From positions 1-64,000 of the forward strand of contig CAJTFK010000007.1 of the NCBI GenBank assembly GCA_910575505.1: a stretch of DNA of 64,000 nt, written 5' to 3'. The stretch's first letter is position 1, and each line of letters begins with the position of its first letter. Below are positions 34,503 to 42,315 of this stretch, in pieces. Under the pieces are notes generated by a model. That model was not told the origin of the DNA. It saw only the letters and a list, made by a program, of their open reading frames with translations, and did not search any database. A program made the position numbers and the translations under genes. The stretch is from Oscillospiraceae bacterium (GTDB lineage: Bacteria > Bacillota > Clostridia > Oscillospirales > Oscillospiraceae).

Positions 34503-35552
34503 GAACAAACAACTGCAAACCGCTTCGCCTCTCCCCGGCGGGCCGGCGGCGGACGCACCGCCGCGGAGCCCGTGATCCCTCTGCCCAATCCCGGCGAGGG
34601 CGGGCCCGTCTATCCCGGCAGCCCTGATCCCGGCCAGATTCCCGTAATTCCTCTGCCCAATCCCGGCGAGGGCGGGCCCGTCTACCCCGGCAACTCTGAT
34701 CCCGGTCAGATTCCCGTGATTCCCCTGCCCAATCCCGGTGAGGGCGGCCCGGTCTATCCCGGCGACGACGGCTCTGTGGTGGAGCCCGTGATCCCTCTGC
34801 CCAATCCCGGCGAGGGCGGGCCCGTCTATCCCGGCAACAACTGGAGCTGCCCCAGCGGCATCTGCGGGGGCATCACCATCCTGCCGGGCATCATCGGCAC
34901 GGTCTGGCCCGGCGCGTCCAAGGTCCGCTTCCTCAACGCCGCCTTCGGATACCCCAATTTCCGCATCTTCGTGAACAACAACCGCTTTGTGAATCTGCTG
35001 AATTACGCCTCTGTCACCGGCTACGGCCGGGTGGCCGCAGGCTATCAGACGGTCACGGTGGCCGGTCCGGACGGCTATATCTACATTCAGAAGACTCTGC
35101 CCTTCCAGGTGGGTGCGGCCACCACCGTTGCCATCATCAACACCGCCGGAGGCATGGACCTGCTGCAGATTGCCGACAGCTGCTGCCCGCCCACCAACGG
35201 ATTTTCCAATTTCCGCATCGGCAACCTGGCCTTTAACAGCGGACCCCTGGACGTCATCATGAGCGACGGACGGGTGGTTTACGGCGACCTGCGCTTCAAG
35301 GAGATCGGCGCCTTCAAGCGCATCATGCCCGGAACCTATCAGTTCTTCTACGCGGAGACGGACCTGGTGCCCATGCCTGCCTCCGTGGACATCGAGACCC
35401 TGGACTCCGCGTGGCTGGGGGTTTACCCGCCTCACGAGACCTTCGGCTCCCTGTATCTGAATGTCACCAGCAACGCCATTTACAGCGTCTACCTGCTCCA
35501 GAGCGGCTCGGGCCGGAACAATATTCAGAATTTGATTCTGATGGACCGCTGA
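34500..35552 (+). CDS. DUF4397 protein with four 24-residue proline/glycine repeats
   Basis: 350 residues. Residues 24-119 are four tandem copies of a 24-residue unit built on PVIPLPNPGEGGPVYPG, encoded by 72-bp repeats (34569-34856). A Cys-containing linker (SCPSGICGG) follows, then two DUF4397-like beta domains (from about 140, KVRFLNAAFGYPNFRIFVNN; from about 235, NFRIGNLAFNSGPLDVIMSDGR). DUF4397 is found in Firmicute surface and spore-associated proteins. There is no signal peptide and no SLH or sortase motif, so localisation is unclear. Function unknown. Confidence 0.82.
   Translation: MEQTTANRFASPRRAGGGRTAAEPVIPLPNPGEGGPVYPGSPDPGQIPVIPLPNPGEGGPVYPGNSDPGQIPVIPLPNPGEGGPVYPGDDGSVVEPVIPLPNPGEGGPVYPGNNWSCPSGICGGITILPGIIGTVWPGASKVRFLNAAFGYPNFRIFVNNNRFVNLLNYASVTGYGRVAAGYQTVTVAGPDGYIYIQKTLPFQVGAATTVAIINTAGGMDLLQIADSCCPPTNGFSNFRIGNLAFNSGPLDVIMSDGRVVYGDLRFKEIGAFKRIMPGTYQFFYAETDLVPMPASVDIETLDSAWLGVYPPHETFGSLYLNVTSNAIYSVYLLQSGSGRNNIQNLILMDR
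34569..34856 (+). repeat. 72-bp coding tandem repeat, four units
   Basis: Four in-frame 72-bp units encode the PLPNPGEGGPVYPG repeat. Units 1-2 are most alike; the last codons of units 3-4 diverge (GDDGSVVE, GNNWSCPS). Because 72 is a multiple of three, gain or loss of units keeps the frame. Confidence 0.85.
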
Positions 35553-35593
35553 GGCCCGTCTCCCTCCTCTTCCGCGTCTGTTCTGCAAAAGGA

Positions 35594-35635
35594 ACCGCGG
35601 GGCGGCCCCAATGGGACCGCCCCGCGGTGCTTTTT
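35594..35635. terminator. Bidirectional terminator
   Basis: ACCGCGGGGCGG with its inverse arm, GCTTTTT on the plus side and TTTTGC on the minus side. It ends the DUF4397 gene and faces the decayed minus-strand gene at 35727. The 35640-35720 interval is T-rich with CGAG/CTCG repeats and holds no gene. Confidence 0.88.
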
Positions 35636-35726
35636 CGCCTTTTCGCACTTTTTTGCGCGTTCCGGCTCTTTCGAGCGTTTCGAACCCTTCGAGCCTTTTC
35701 CGGTTTTTGCAAAAGTGCCGCTGTCC

Positions 35727-35950
35727 TTAGAAAAGCTTCTTCAGATCCTCCAGCCTGCCGCCAATACCGGCGGCCATCAGACTGGCCTTCACGCCGGACA
35801 CCAGGGGCTGAAGCCTGCCGCCGGGAAGGTCCGCGCCCGGCAGCTGTTCCGCCGTCCCGACAGGGTCCTTCTGAAGGCTCCGGAGAAGGGCGGGGTTCCC
35901 CTGGATTTTCCGACCAGCTCCTCAACGGTTTCCCTGATGCCGGCGTTCGT
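35727..35950 (-). pseudogene. Decayed small gene (frameshift and lost start codon)
   Basis: A natural start would lie at 35948-35950, eight bases after AAAAGGAG, but the codon there is ACG. The frame reads NAGIRETVEELVGK and then needs one extra base in a run of four A near 35905. In the next frame it continues as KIQGNPALLRSLQKDP to the end GGRLEDLKKLF and a stop at 35727. The rejoined product would have about 74 residues. Two independent lesions favour true decay over a sequencing error. Family not recognised. Confidence 0.6.
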
Positions 35951-36176
35951 GCTCTCTGCTCCTTTTCTGGTGTTCCTCCGCGGCCCGGGCCGCTGTTTCC
36001 TGGTCTTACCGGCTCCCCGCCGCTTTGTCATCGGGATTCCCCGCAGGGGAACCGCTGTTTGCGCGTTTCATCGGGAGACGGGCCCGCTATCCGGTCCCGG
36101 TCATTTGGGGAAGGGGGCGCAAAGAGTTTCCGGCGGGAGGGCTTCCAACAGGCATTTCCCGGGAGAACGCGGCCTG
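35951..36176. other. Intergenic sequence without a recognisable gene
   Basis: 226 bp between the decayed gene and the Nudix gene. Both strands were read. There are only short overlapping ORFs without ribosome sites, and no promoter or terminator stands out. Confidence 0.4.
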
Positions 36177-36797
36177 TCACTCCGGAAGCCGGGAGACGAT
36201 ATCCCGGGTCATCCGGGCGGTCATGCCCCAGACGGCGTGACCCTGCCAGTACCACACCGGCACCTCCACCCGGCCCCTGGACCAGCGGTAGTCCCTGGGG
36301 ATGCCTACCGGCCCATAGGGGAAGTCCTCCGGCACGCTGGGCAGAAGCTCATAGGCCCAGGGCTCCGGCGGCGTCTCCCGGAAGAAGGCCAGCGGCGCGG
36401 TGAATACCTCCGCCACCTCCGCCGGAGAGGGCCGCAGGGCCGCGAAGCCCGCCTGAGACACCAGTCCCAGAACGGGCCGCAGCAGAAAACCGGCCTGATT
36501 GGCGATGAAATCCGGTGTGCCCAGCAGGCGGATTTCCGCCCGGGGAATGGACAGCTCCTCCTGCGTCTCCCGGAGGGCGCAGTCCTCCGGCGTCTCGCCG
36601 GGCTCCATCCGCCCGCCGGGAAAGCACACCTCGCCTCCCTGGCTCAGCTGGGCTGCCCGGACCTCAAAAATCAGGTGGAGCCCGTCGGGCCGCTCCACCA
36701 GGGGGCAGAGCACGGCGTAACAGTGCCGGGCCCCCAGCAGGCCTGGCTCATGGCCCCGAAAACTGCGCTCCAGGGCCTCCAGCGCCCGGCCCCTCAC
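36177..36797 (-). CDS. Nudix hydrolase (CoA pyrophosphatase-like)
   Basis: 206 residues, GTG start overlapping the upstream stop by four bases. The Nudix box GGRMEPGETPEDCALRETQEELSI matches GX5EX7REUXEEXGU closely, with a hydrophobic residue at the last glycine position. The preceding segment LSQGGEVCFP resembles the LSxHxGEVxFPGG CoA motif of NudL-type pyrophosphatases, which cleave CoA to phosphopantetheine and 3',5'-ADP. Translationally coupled to the lipid-kinase-like gene upstream. Confidence 0.88.
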   Translation of the reverse strand: MRGRALEALERSFRGHEPGLLGARHCYAVLCPLVERPDGLHLIFEVRAAQLSQGGEVCFPGGRMEPGETPEDCALRETQEELSIPRAEIRLLGTPDFIANQAGFLLRPVLGLVSQAGFAALRPSPAEVAEVFTAPLAFFRETPPEPWAYELLPSVPEDFPYGPVGIPRDYRWSRGRVEVPVWYWQGHAVWGMTARMTRDIVSRLPE

Positions 36798-37681
36798 AGC
36801 AGCATGGCCAGGCCCTGGCGGATGTTGCGCAGCTCCACCGCCGGGACGCCGGGGGCATATTCCCCGTCCAGAGACCAGGGCAGGTCCCCCTCCGTCTCAA
36901 CCCGGACGGAGGAAACATGGCGGAAGACGAGGCCCTGGCTGTCATACTGCTGGTTCAAAAGCGCGTGAACCAGACTCTGAAGCTCGGCGGCGGTTTTGGG
37001 GCTGGGAATCAACAGCAGTTCGAACAGGCCGTCGTCCAGGACCACGCGCTCCGGGTTCAGCTTCATCAGCCCGCCGATGGAGGTGGAATTGCACACGGCG
37101 CCAAAGAGATATTCCCCGTCCAGCAGCTCCCCGCCGGCGTCCACCCGGATGTGATAGGGCCGGAGGGTGTTCAGGTCCTTCATGCCCTCCAGGATGTAGG
37201 CAAAGTGCCCCAGGGCGTTCTTCTGGCTCTGGGCCGCGGCGTAGGACGTGCGGGTAAAGGCCCCGAAGGAAGCCACATACATAAAATACCGCTCGTTCCA
37301 GCGGCCTACGTCCAGCTGCCGGGGCACGTTCCGGGTAATGGACGCCGCCGCCCGGACAGGGTCGCCGGGGATTTTCAGACTGGCGGCGAAGTCGTTGGTG
37401 CTGCCCTGGGGCAGATAGCCCAGCAGGGGCCGCTTTTCCAGCTTCATCAGGCCGGAAGCCACCTCGTTCAGGGTGCCGTCTCCGCCTACGGCCACCACAA
37501 CGTCGTACCGTCCGCCCTCCCGGGCGGCGGTTTCTGCCCCGTCGCCGGGGGCGGAAGTCATATGAATTGAAATCAGGTATCCGGCCCCGGAGAGGGCCGC
37601 CGCCGCGTCGAACAGCGGCCCCCGGGACTTGCTCCGGCCCGCCCGGGGATTTACAATCATCAGAAGCTTCCGTTGTTTCAT
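36794..37681 (-). CDS. Diacylglycerol/sphingosine kinase-family lipid kinase (YegS/DgkB-like)
   Basis: 295 residues. The DAGK catalytic domain shows IVNPRAGR at the N-terminus, AVGGDGTLNEVASGL (nucleotide loop, about 65-80) and GYLPQGSTNDFAASL. Near the C-terminus DDGLFELLLI and SLDGEYA are typical of the family. It likely phosphorylates a membrane diacylglycerol or related lipid at the cytoplasmic face, for phospholipid recycling. First gene of a two-gene unit with the Nudix hydrolase. Confidence 0.92.
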   Translation of the reverse strand: MKQRKLLMIVNPRAGRSKSRGPLFDAAAALSGAGYLISIHMTSAPGDGAETAAREGGRYDVVVAVGGDGTLNEVASGLMKLEKRPLLGYLPQGSTNDFAASLKIPGDPVRAAASITRNVPRQLDVGRWNERYFMYVASFGAFTRTSYAAAQSQKNALGHFAYILEGMKDLNTLRPYHIRVDAGGELLDGEYLFGAVCNSTSIGGLMKLNPERVVLDDGLFELLLIPSPKTAAELQSLVHALLNQQYDSQGLVFRHVSSVRVETEGDLPWSLDGEYAPGVPAVELRNIRQGLAMLL

Positions 37682-37727
37682 GCCGCTCCTCCTGCTCTGT
37701 CAAGAAATCGTTTGAACACAGGTTCTC

Positions 37728-37779
37728 AGTATACCATGGGAAAATGAGGATTGCAATTCCCGGCGGCTTTGTGTAAAAT
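37728..37779. promoter_or_regulatory. Divergent promoters sharing one palindromic -35 box
   Basis: The palindrome TTGCAA (37751-37756) is the -35 of both promoters. On the minus strand a 17-bp spacer leads to TATACT (37728-37733) for the lipid-kinase gene. On the plus strand a 17-bp spacer leads to TAAAAT (37774-37779) for the AI-2E exporter. Confidence 0.75.
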
Positions 37780-37805
37780 AGATTTAACGAAAGAGGTGAC
37801 GCGGG

Positions 37806-39026
37806 ATGCGGGACAATAAATATTTTCAAATGGGTCTGACGGCCTTCGCTGCGGCGGCGGCCATTCTGCTGTTTTACGATACGCTTTTCGGCGGGAAGGC
37901 CATTCTGGCCCTGGCGGCGGCGATGGGACCCATTCTTATGGGGGCCTTCATCGCCTATATGCTGGCCCCCATGGTGAACTTTTTTGAGCGGCGCCTGTTT
38001 CCCCTCCAGCCGGGCCGGGAACGCCGGCGCTCCGCTGCGGCGGCGGTGCGAACCGCCGGGATTCTTCTGAGCTGGCTGGTAATCTGCTTCTTTTTCTATC
38101 TGCTGGCCTCGGTGCTGCTGCCGGAGCTGTACAAAAGCGTGTTACAGCTGATTGACAACGCTGACAACTACTACCGGACCATCAGCGGATGGGTGATTCA
38201 CCTGCTGGAAACCAATCCGGCGGTGGCCGACTGGGTGGCCCAGCAGATGGCCTCCTACTTCCAGGACATCGACAAGTGGCTCACCAGCGGCGTCCTGCCC
38301 CAGCTTCAGACGGTGATGTCCACCGTCTCCGGCGGCGTTCTCAGCCTGCTGAACTTCCTGAAAAACCTGCTGGTGGGCCTGATTGTCTCCATCTATCTGC
38401 TGGCCACCAAGGAGCGCTGCGCCGCCTATGGGCGGAAGCTGGCCTGCGCCCTCTTCTCCCGGGAAAACGTCCGCTGGGTCCTCCGGGGGGCGGCCAAGGC
38501 GGACCAGATTTTTTCCGGCTTCGTCCGGGGCAAGCTGCTGGACTCCATCATCATCGGTATTCTCTGCTTCGTCTGCTGTTCTATTCTGAAATTCCCCTAT
38601 ACCCCCCTGGTGTCCGTCATTGTGGGCATCACCAACATCATCCCCTTCTTCGGTCCCTTCCTGGGAGCCGTCCCCAGCACCTTCCTGATTCTGCTGGTGT
38701 CCCCCATGAAAGCTCTGTATTTCGTCATCTTCGTTCTGGCGCTCCAGCAGCTGGACGGCAACGTGATCGGACCCAAGATTCTGGGGGACAAGACGGGCCT
38801 CTCCAGCCTCTGGGTCATCATCGCCATTCTGGTGGGCGGCAGCTTCTTCGGCATCATCGGCATGTTCTTCGGTGTGCCGGTGTGTGCCTGCATCCACTGC
38901 GCCGTGAACTTTTTCCTGGACGCGGCCCTGCGGAAAAAGGGCCTGCCGGAGGACCCCGCCGCCTATTTCACCGGTCCCTCGGACGGGGAGAACTGGGAGG
39001 GGCCGCCTGAGGCGCGGCACCGGTGA
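37806..39026 (+). CDS. AI-2E (TerC/YdbI) family transporter
   Basis: 406 residues with GAGGTGA ribosome site. Eight or so transmembrane segments in the family pattern: paired N-terminal helices, a helical external/cytosolic domain (about 110-190), then FVRGKLLDSIIIGILCF, GITNIIPFFGPFLGAVPS and LQQLDGNVIGPKILGDKTGL, which are hallmark motifs. Family members export small molecules; E. coli TqsA is linked to AI-2. The substrate here is unknown. The stop codon lies inside the first unit of the downstream 83-bp repeat array. Confidence 0.92.
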   Translation: MRDNKYFQMGLTAFAAAAAILLFYDTLFGGKAILALAAAMGPILMGAFIAYMLAPMVNFFERRLFPLQPGRERRRSAAAAVRTAGILLSWLVICFFFYLLASVLLPELYKSVLQLIDNADNYYRTISGWVIHLLETNPAVADWVAQQMASYFQDIDKWLTSGVLPQLQTVMSTVSGGVLSLLNFLKNLLVGLIVSIYLLATKERCAAYGRKLACALFSRENVRWVLRGAAKADQIFSGFVRGKLLDSIIIGILCFVCCSILKFPYTPLVSVIVGITNIIPFFGPFLGAVPSTFLILLVSPMKALYFVIFVLALQQLDGNVIGPKILGDKTGLSSLWVIIAILVGGSFFGIIGMFFGVPVCACIHCAVNFFLDAALRKKGLPEDPAAYFTGPSDGENWEGPPEARHR

Positions 39027-39411
39027 GCGGGGCTGCGGGATTCGGGAGAGTTCCAGCCGGGCGGGGCCGTTTTCCGGAGGCGCGGCGCTTCCGAAGGACG
39101 GGGCGGGACAGAGCCCGCCCCCTACAGGGCTTCTTCCTGATAAAGTGCGTGAGCGGGTATGCCTCGTGATACCGGCGAATGGAGGCACGAGATTCGGGAG
39201 AGTTCCAGCCGTGTGGGGCCGGCCTCCTCATTCTACCTGACCCCAGGCGCGGCACTAGTGAATAGGGCTGCAAGTTTCGGAAGATTCCCATCCGCGTGGG
39301 GCTATCTTCCGCATTCCGCCTGACTCCAGGCGCGGCCCAGATGAACAGAGTTTCAAGTTTCGGAAGACTCCCATCTGCGTGCTTCTATTTTCCGCTTTCC
39401 GCCTGACCCCA
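39011..39411. repeat. Degenerate 83-bp tandem repeat array
   Basis: Two exact-length 83-bp units (39246-39328 and 39329-39411) each begin GGCGCGGC and end CCTGAC(T/C)CCA. A third, more diverged unit precedes them (39163-39245), and a fourth partial unit starts at 39011 inside the 3' end of the AI-2E gene. The stretch between the first and second units carries a CTCTGT-loop hairpin (39096-39122). In the best units CGGAAGA pairs with TCTTCCG (or TTTTCCG), so each unit can form a hairpin. No ORF. Confidence 0.85.
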
Positions 39412-39444
39412 GGCGCGGCCTCAAAAAGAAGTTTTGGAAAGGCC

Positions 39445-39473
39445 TTGCAATTTAGAGACGCTTCGTGTACAAT
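39445..39473 (+). promoter_or_regulatory. Promoter of the peptide-type ABC importer operon
   Basis: TTGCAA (39445-39450), 17-bp spacer, TACAAT (39468-39473). It gives a GC-rich leader of about 190 nt that may be structured but matches no riboswitch I recognise. Confidence 0.72.
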
Positions 39474-39669
39474 ACAGCCTTGCGGACGGTCTCCGACAAA
39501 GATCTTCCGCAGGGCTTTATTGGGTTTGCCGGGCTGATTCGGGGGCGTTTCCCCGGACTTTGCCCAGCCGAAACCGCCCGGACAACTGAATAGAGCCGGC
39601 CATTCTGTCAGGGCGGGACAGTTCCCGTCCAACACTGACCCGAAGCGGCAGTGATGAAAAGGAGACATT

Positions 39670-41232
39670 ATGAAGCGTAAACTCTTGGCCCTCCTTCTTC
39701 TGGCCAGCCTCCTGGGCGCCGTACTCAGCGGATGCGGAGACGGCAGCGCGGCGCAGGCCCCCGAAGACGGACAGACGAACGGCTCCACCGCTGGCGCGGC
39801 GTCCCCGGAGACTCTGAAGAACGAGATCACCGTGGGCATCGCCCAGGACCTGGACAACAGTCTTGACCCTCATAAAACCATGAAGGCAGGAACTCGCGAG
39901 GTCATGTTCAACGTATTCGAGGGGCTGGTCAAGCCCGCCCCCAACGGAGATTTGATCCCTGCCATCGCCGAGGACTACACGGTTTCCGAGGATCACCGGA
40001 CCTACACCTTTACCCTGCGGGAGGGGGTGAGGTTCCACAACGGCGACACGGTGACGGCAGAGGATGTGGTATATTCCATCCAGCGCTGCGCTTCCGCCGA
40101 CGAGACAGGCATTGTCCCGGTGGAGGCGTTTTCTTCTATCACGGAGCTGACGGCGGCGGATGAGCGGACCGTCGCCATCACCATCAGCGAACCCAGCAAT
40201 GAATTTCTGTCCTATCTGACCACCGCCGTCATCCCGGCGGACTACACGGAGCAGGATACCGCCCCTGTGGGCACCGGCCCCTTCAAATTCATCTCCCGGG
40301 CCGCCCAGGACAACATCGTCCTGGAGCGCTTCGAGGACTACTGGGGTGAGCCTGCCAAGCTGGACCGGGTAACCCTGAAAATCATGGAGAACGCCGACAG
40401 CATCCTCATGAGCCTCCAGAGCGGGGCTGTGGACCTCTGCGCCCACCTCACCAGCATTCAGACCGCCCAGCTGGGAGACGATTTCTACATTGCCGAGGGC
40501 ACCATGAATCTGGTGCAGGCTCTGTATCTCAACAACGCCGAAAAGCCCTTTGACGACGTGCGGGTCCGTCAGGCCCTGTGCTATGCCGTGGACCGGGAAC
40601 AGATTCTGGATCTGGCCTTTGACGGCTACGGCGCACTGATCGGCTCCAGCATGTACCCTGCGTTCAGCAAATATTTCGACGAGAGCCTCACAAACTACTA
40701 CCCCCACGACGTGGAGAAGGCCAAGGCCCTGCTGGCGGACGCCGGCTATCCCGACGGCTTCTCCATGACCATCACCGTCCCCTCCAACTACCAGCCCCAC
40801 ATGGACACCGCCCAGGTCATCGTGGAACAGCTGCGGGAGGCGGGCGTCAGCGCCGAGATTGTCCCCATTGAGTGGGAGAGCTGGGTGAACGACGTGTATG
40901 TGGGCCGGCAGTTCCAGTCCACCGTGGTGGGCGTGGACGCCTCCAACATGACCGCCCGGGCCCTGCTGGAGCGGTTTACCTCCGACTATGGCAAAAATTT
41001 CATCAACTACAACAGCCCGGCCTATGACGCGTTGTTCCAGCAGGCCATTGCCAGCTATGACGACGCCGAGCAGACCGCCCTCTATAAGGAGATGGAGGCG
41101 GACCTGACCCAGAACGCCGCCAATGTGTACATCCAGGACCTGGCGGACCTGGTTGCCGTGCGGAAGGGACTGGAGGGCGTGACCTTCTATCCCATCTATG
41201 TGCTGGATCTGGCCAACGTCCACTTCAGCTGA
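39670..41232 (+). CDS. Peptide/nickel-type ABC transporter substrate-binding lipoprotein
   Basis: 520 residues, AAAAGGAG upstream. A lipoprotein signal with lipobox LSGC is followed by a short Gly/Ala/Pro linker. The SBP family 5 fold shows ITVGIAQDLDNSLDPHKT, FNVFEGLVKPAPNG, YTFTLREGVRFHNGDTVTAEDVVYS and FDDVRVRQALCYAVDRE. It binds the ligand outside the cell and delivers it to the permeases encoded downstream. Oligopeptide, nickel-chelate or other ligands are possible; the sequence alone does not decide. Confidence 0.92.
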   Translation: MKRKLLALLLLASLLGAVLSGCGDGSAAQAPEDGQTNGSTAGAASPETLKNEITVGIAQDLDNSLDPHKTMKAGTREVMFNVFEGLVKPAPNGDLIPAIAEDYTVSEDHRTYTFTLREGVRFHNGDTVTAEDVVYSIQRCASADETGIVPVEAFSSITELTAADERTVAITISEPSNEFLSYLTTAVIPADYTEQDTAPVGTGPFKFISRAAQDNIVLERFEDYWGEPAKLDRVTLKIMENADSILMSLQSGAVDLCAHLTSIQTAQLGDDFYIAEGTMNLVQALYLNNAEKPFDDVRVRQALCYAVDREQILDLAFDGYGALIGSSMYPAFSKYFDESLTNYYPHDVEKAKALLADAGYPDGFSMTITVPSNYQPHMDTAQVIVEQLREAGVSAEIVPIEWESWVNDVYVGRQFQSTVVGVDASNMTARALLERFTSDYGKNFINYNSPAYDALFQQAIASYDDAEQTALYKEMEADLTQNAANVYIQDLADLVAVRKGLEGVTFYPIYVLDLANVHFS

Positions 41233-41240
41233 GTGAGACA

Positions 41241-41302
41241 GGAGAGTGGAGAGTGAGGAGTGGAGATGTTTTTGACAACCGTATCTCAGCTCTCCACTCT
41301 CC
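41241..41302 (+). other. Intercistronic stem-loop between binding protein and permease genes
   Basis: GGAGAGTGGAGAG (41241-41253) pairs perfectly with CTCTCCACTCTCC (41290-41302), followed by more CTC repeats. No T run, so it is likely an mRNA 3'-end stabiliser or attenuator that raises binding-protein expression over the permeases. Confidence 0.7.
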
Positions 41303-41356
41303 GCTCTCATCTCAGACATCTCAGATTTCGGCTTTCAACTAAACGGAGAATTTATT

Positions 41357-42301
41357 ATGAGGTATATACTGCGGCGTATGGCGGCTCTGCTGGCCACCAT
41401 GCTTCTGGTGTCCCTGCTGGCCTTCATCGCCTTCGACCTGATTTCTGGCGACGCCGCCACCGCCATGCTGGGCACTGAGGCCACCGAGGAGTCCCTGGCG
41501 GCTCTGCGGGCGGAGCTGGGGCTGGACAGGCCTCTTCCCGTGCGCTACGGCGAGTGGCTGGCGGGCTTTTTTACCGGGGACATGGGGACCTCCCAGAACT
41601 ATCATCAGCCGGTGTGGGAGCTACTGGCCCCCAAGGTGGGGGTGACGCTGCGGCTGAGCCTGCTCAGCTTCCTTTTAATCACAGCCGTGTCCATCCCCAT
41701 GGGGCTCTGGTCCGCCGGGCGGACCCGGGGCGAGGGGCTGCGGACGGGGCTCAATCAGCTCTGCATGGCGGTGCCCCCCTTTTTCACAGGCATTCTGCTG
41801 TCCTGGGTGTTCGGCATCGTCCTGAAATGGTTCACGCCGGGGCAGCTGCCCGACAGGGCCGCGGACCCCGCCGGGGCTTTCCGCTATCTGCTGTTTGCCG
41901 CCGGGGCCATCGCCCTGCCCCGCGTCGCCATGACGGTGCGGATGCTCCGGGGAGTGGTCAACGACGAAATGCGGAAGGACTATGTCCGCACCGCCATCTC
42001 CCGGGGCAACGACCGCGCCGGCGTCCTCCGCCGCCATGTGCTGAAAAACGCTCTGGCTCCGGTGGTGACCTTCCTGGCCCAGACCATGGCGGAGATTGTG
42101 GCGGGGAGCATTGTGGTGGAGCAGGTGTTTGCCATTCCCGGCCTGGGCCGGATGCTGGTGACCTCCATCTCCAACCGGGACTATCCGGTGGTTCAGGCCA
42201 TCGTTGTCATCCTGGCCTTCTGGGTGGTGCTGGCGGGCACGGCGGCGGACCTCATCAACGCCCGGATCGATCCCCGCCTGCGGCTGGGAGACGGGGCGTG
42301 A
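41357..42301 (+). CDS. dppB: Peptide/nickel-type ABC transporter permease (DppB family)
   Basis: 314 residues, six transmembrane segments. N-terminal MRYILRRMAALLATMLLVSLLAF is typical of DppB/OppB. The EAA loop (YVRTAISRGNDRAGVLRRHVLKNAL) docks the ATPases, and VVEQVFAIPGLGRMLVTSISNRDYPVVQ is the family signature. Confidence 0.93.
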   Translation: MRYILRRMAALLATMLLVSLLAFIAFDLISGDAATAMLGTEATEESLAALRAELGLDRPLPVRYGEWLAGFFTGDMGTSQNYHQPVWELLAPKVGVTLRLSLLSFLLITAVSIPMGLWSAGRTRGEGLRTGLNQLCMAVPPFFTGILLSWVFGIVLKWFTPGQLPDRAADPAGAFRYLLFAAGAIALPRVAMTVRMLRGVVNDEMRKDYVRTAISRGNDRAGVLRRHVLKNALAPVVTFLAQTMAEIVAGSIVVEQVFAIPGLGRMLVTSISNRDYPVVQAIVVILAFWVVLAGTAADLINARIDPRLRLGDGA

Positions 42302-42315
42302 ACAGGAGTGTGCCC

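Noticed and set aside
31285-34518. A 1,077-codon open frame on the minus strand opposite the histidine kinase gene
   Set aside because: Same antisense codon-bias artefact; the plus strand shows unmistakable PAS, HisKA, HATPase and receiver motifs.
39011-39411. Possible CRISPR array
   Set aside because: Units are 83 bp, directly adjacent, unevenly diverged and without unique spacers; no cas genes are present.
39474-39669. Riboswitch in the leader of the peptide-type importer
   Set aside because: GC-rich and foldable, but none of the conserved cores I know (SAM, FMN, TPP, cobalamin, lysine, glycine, guanidine, c-di-GMP) is present.
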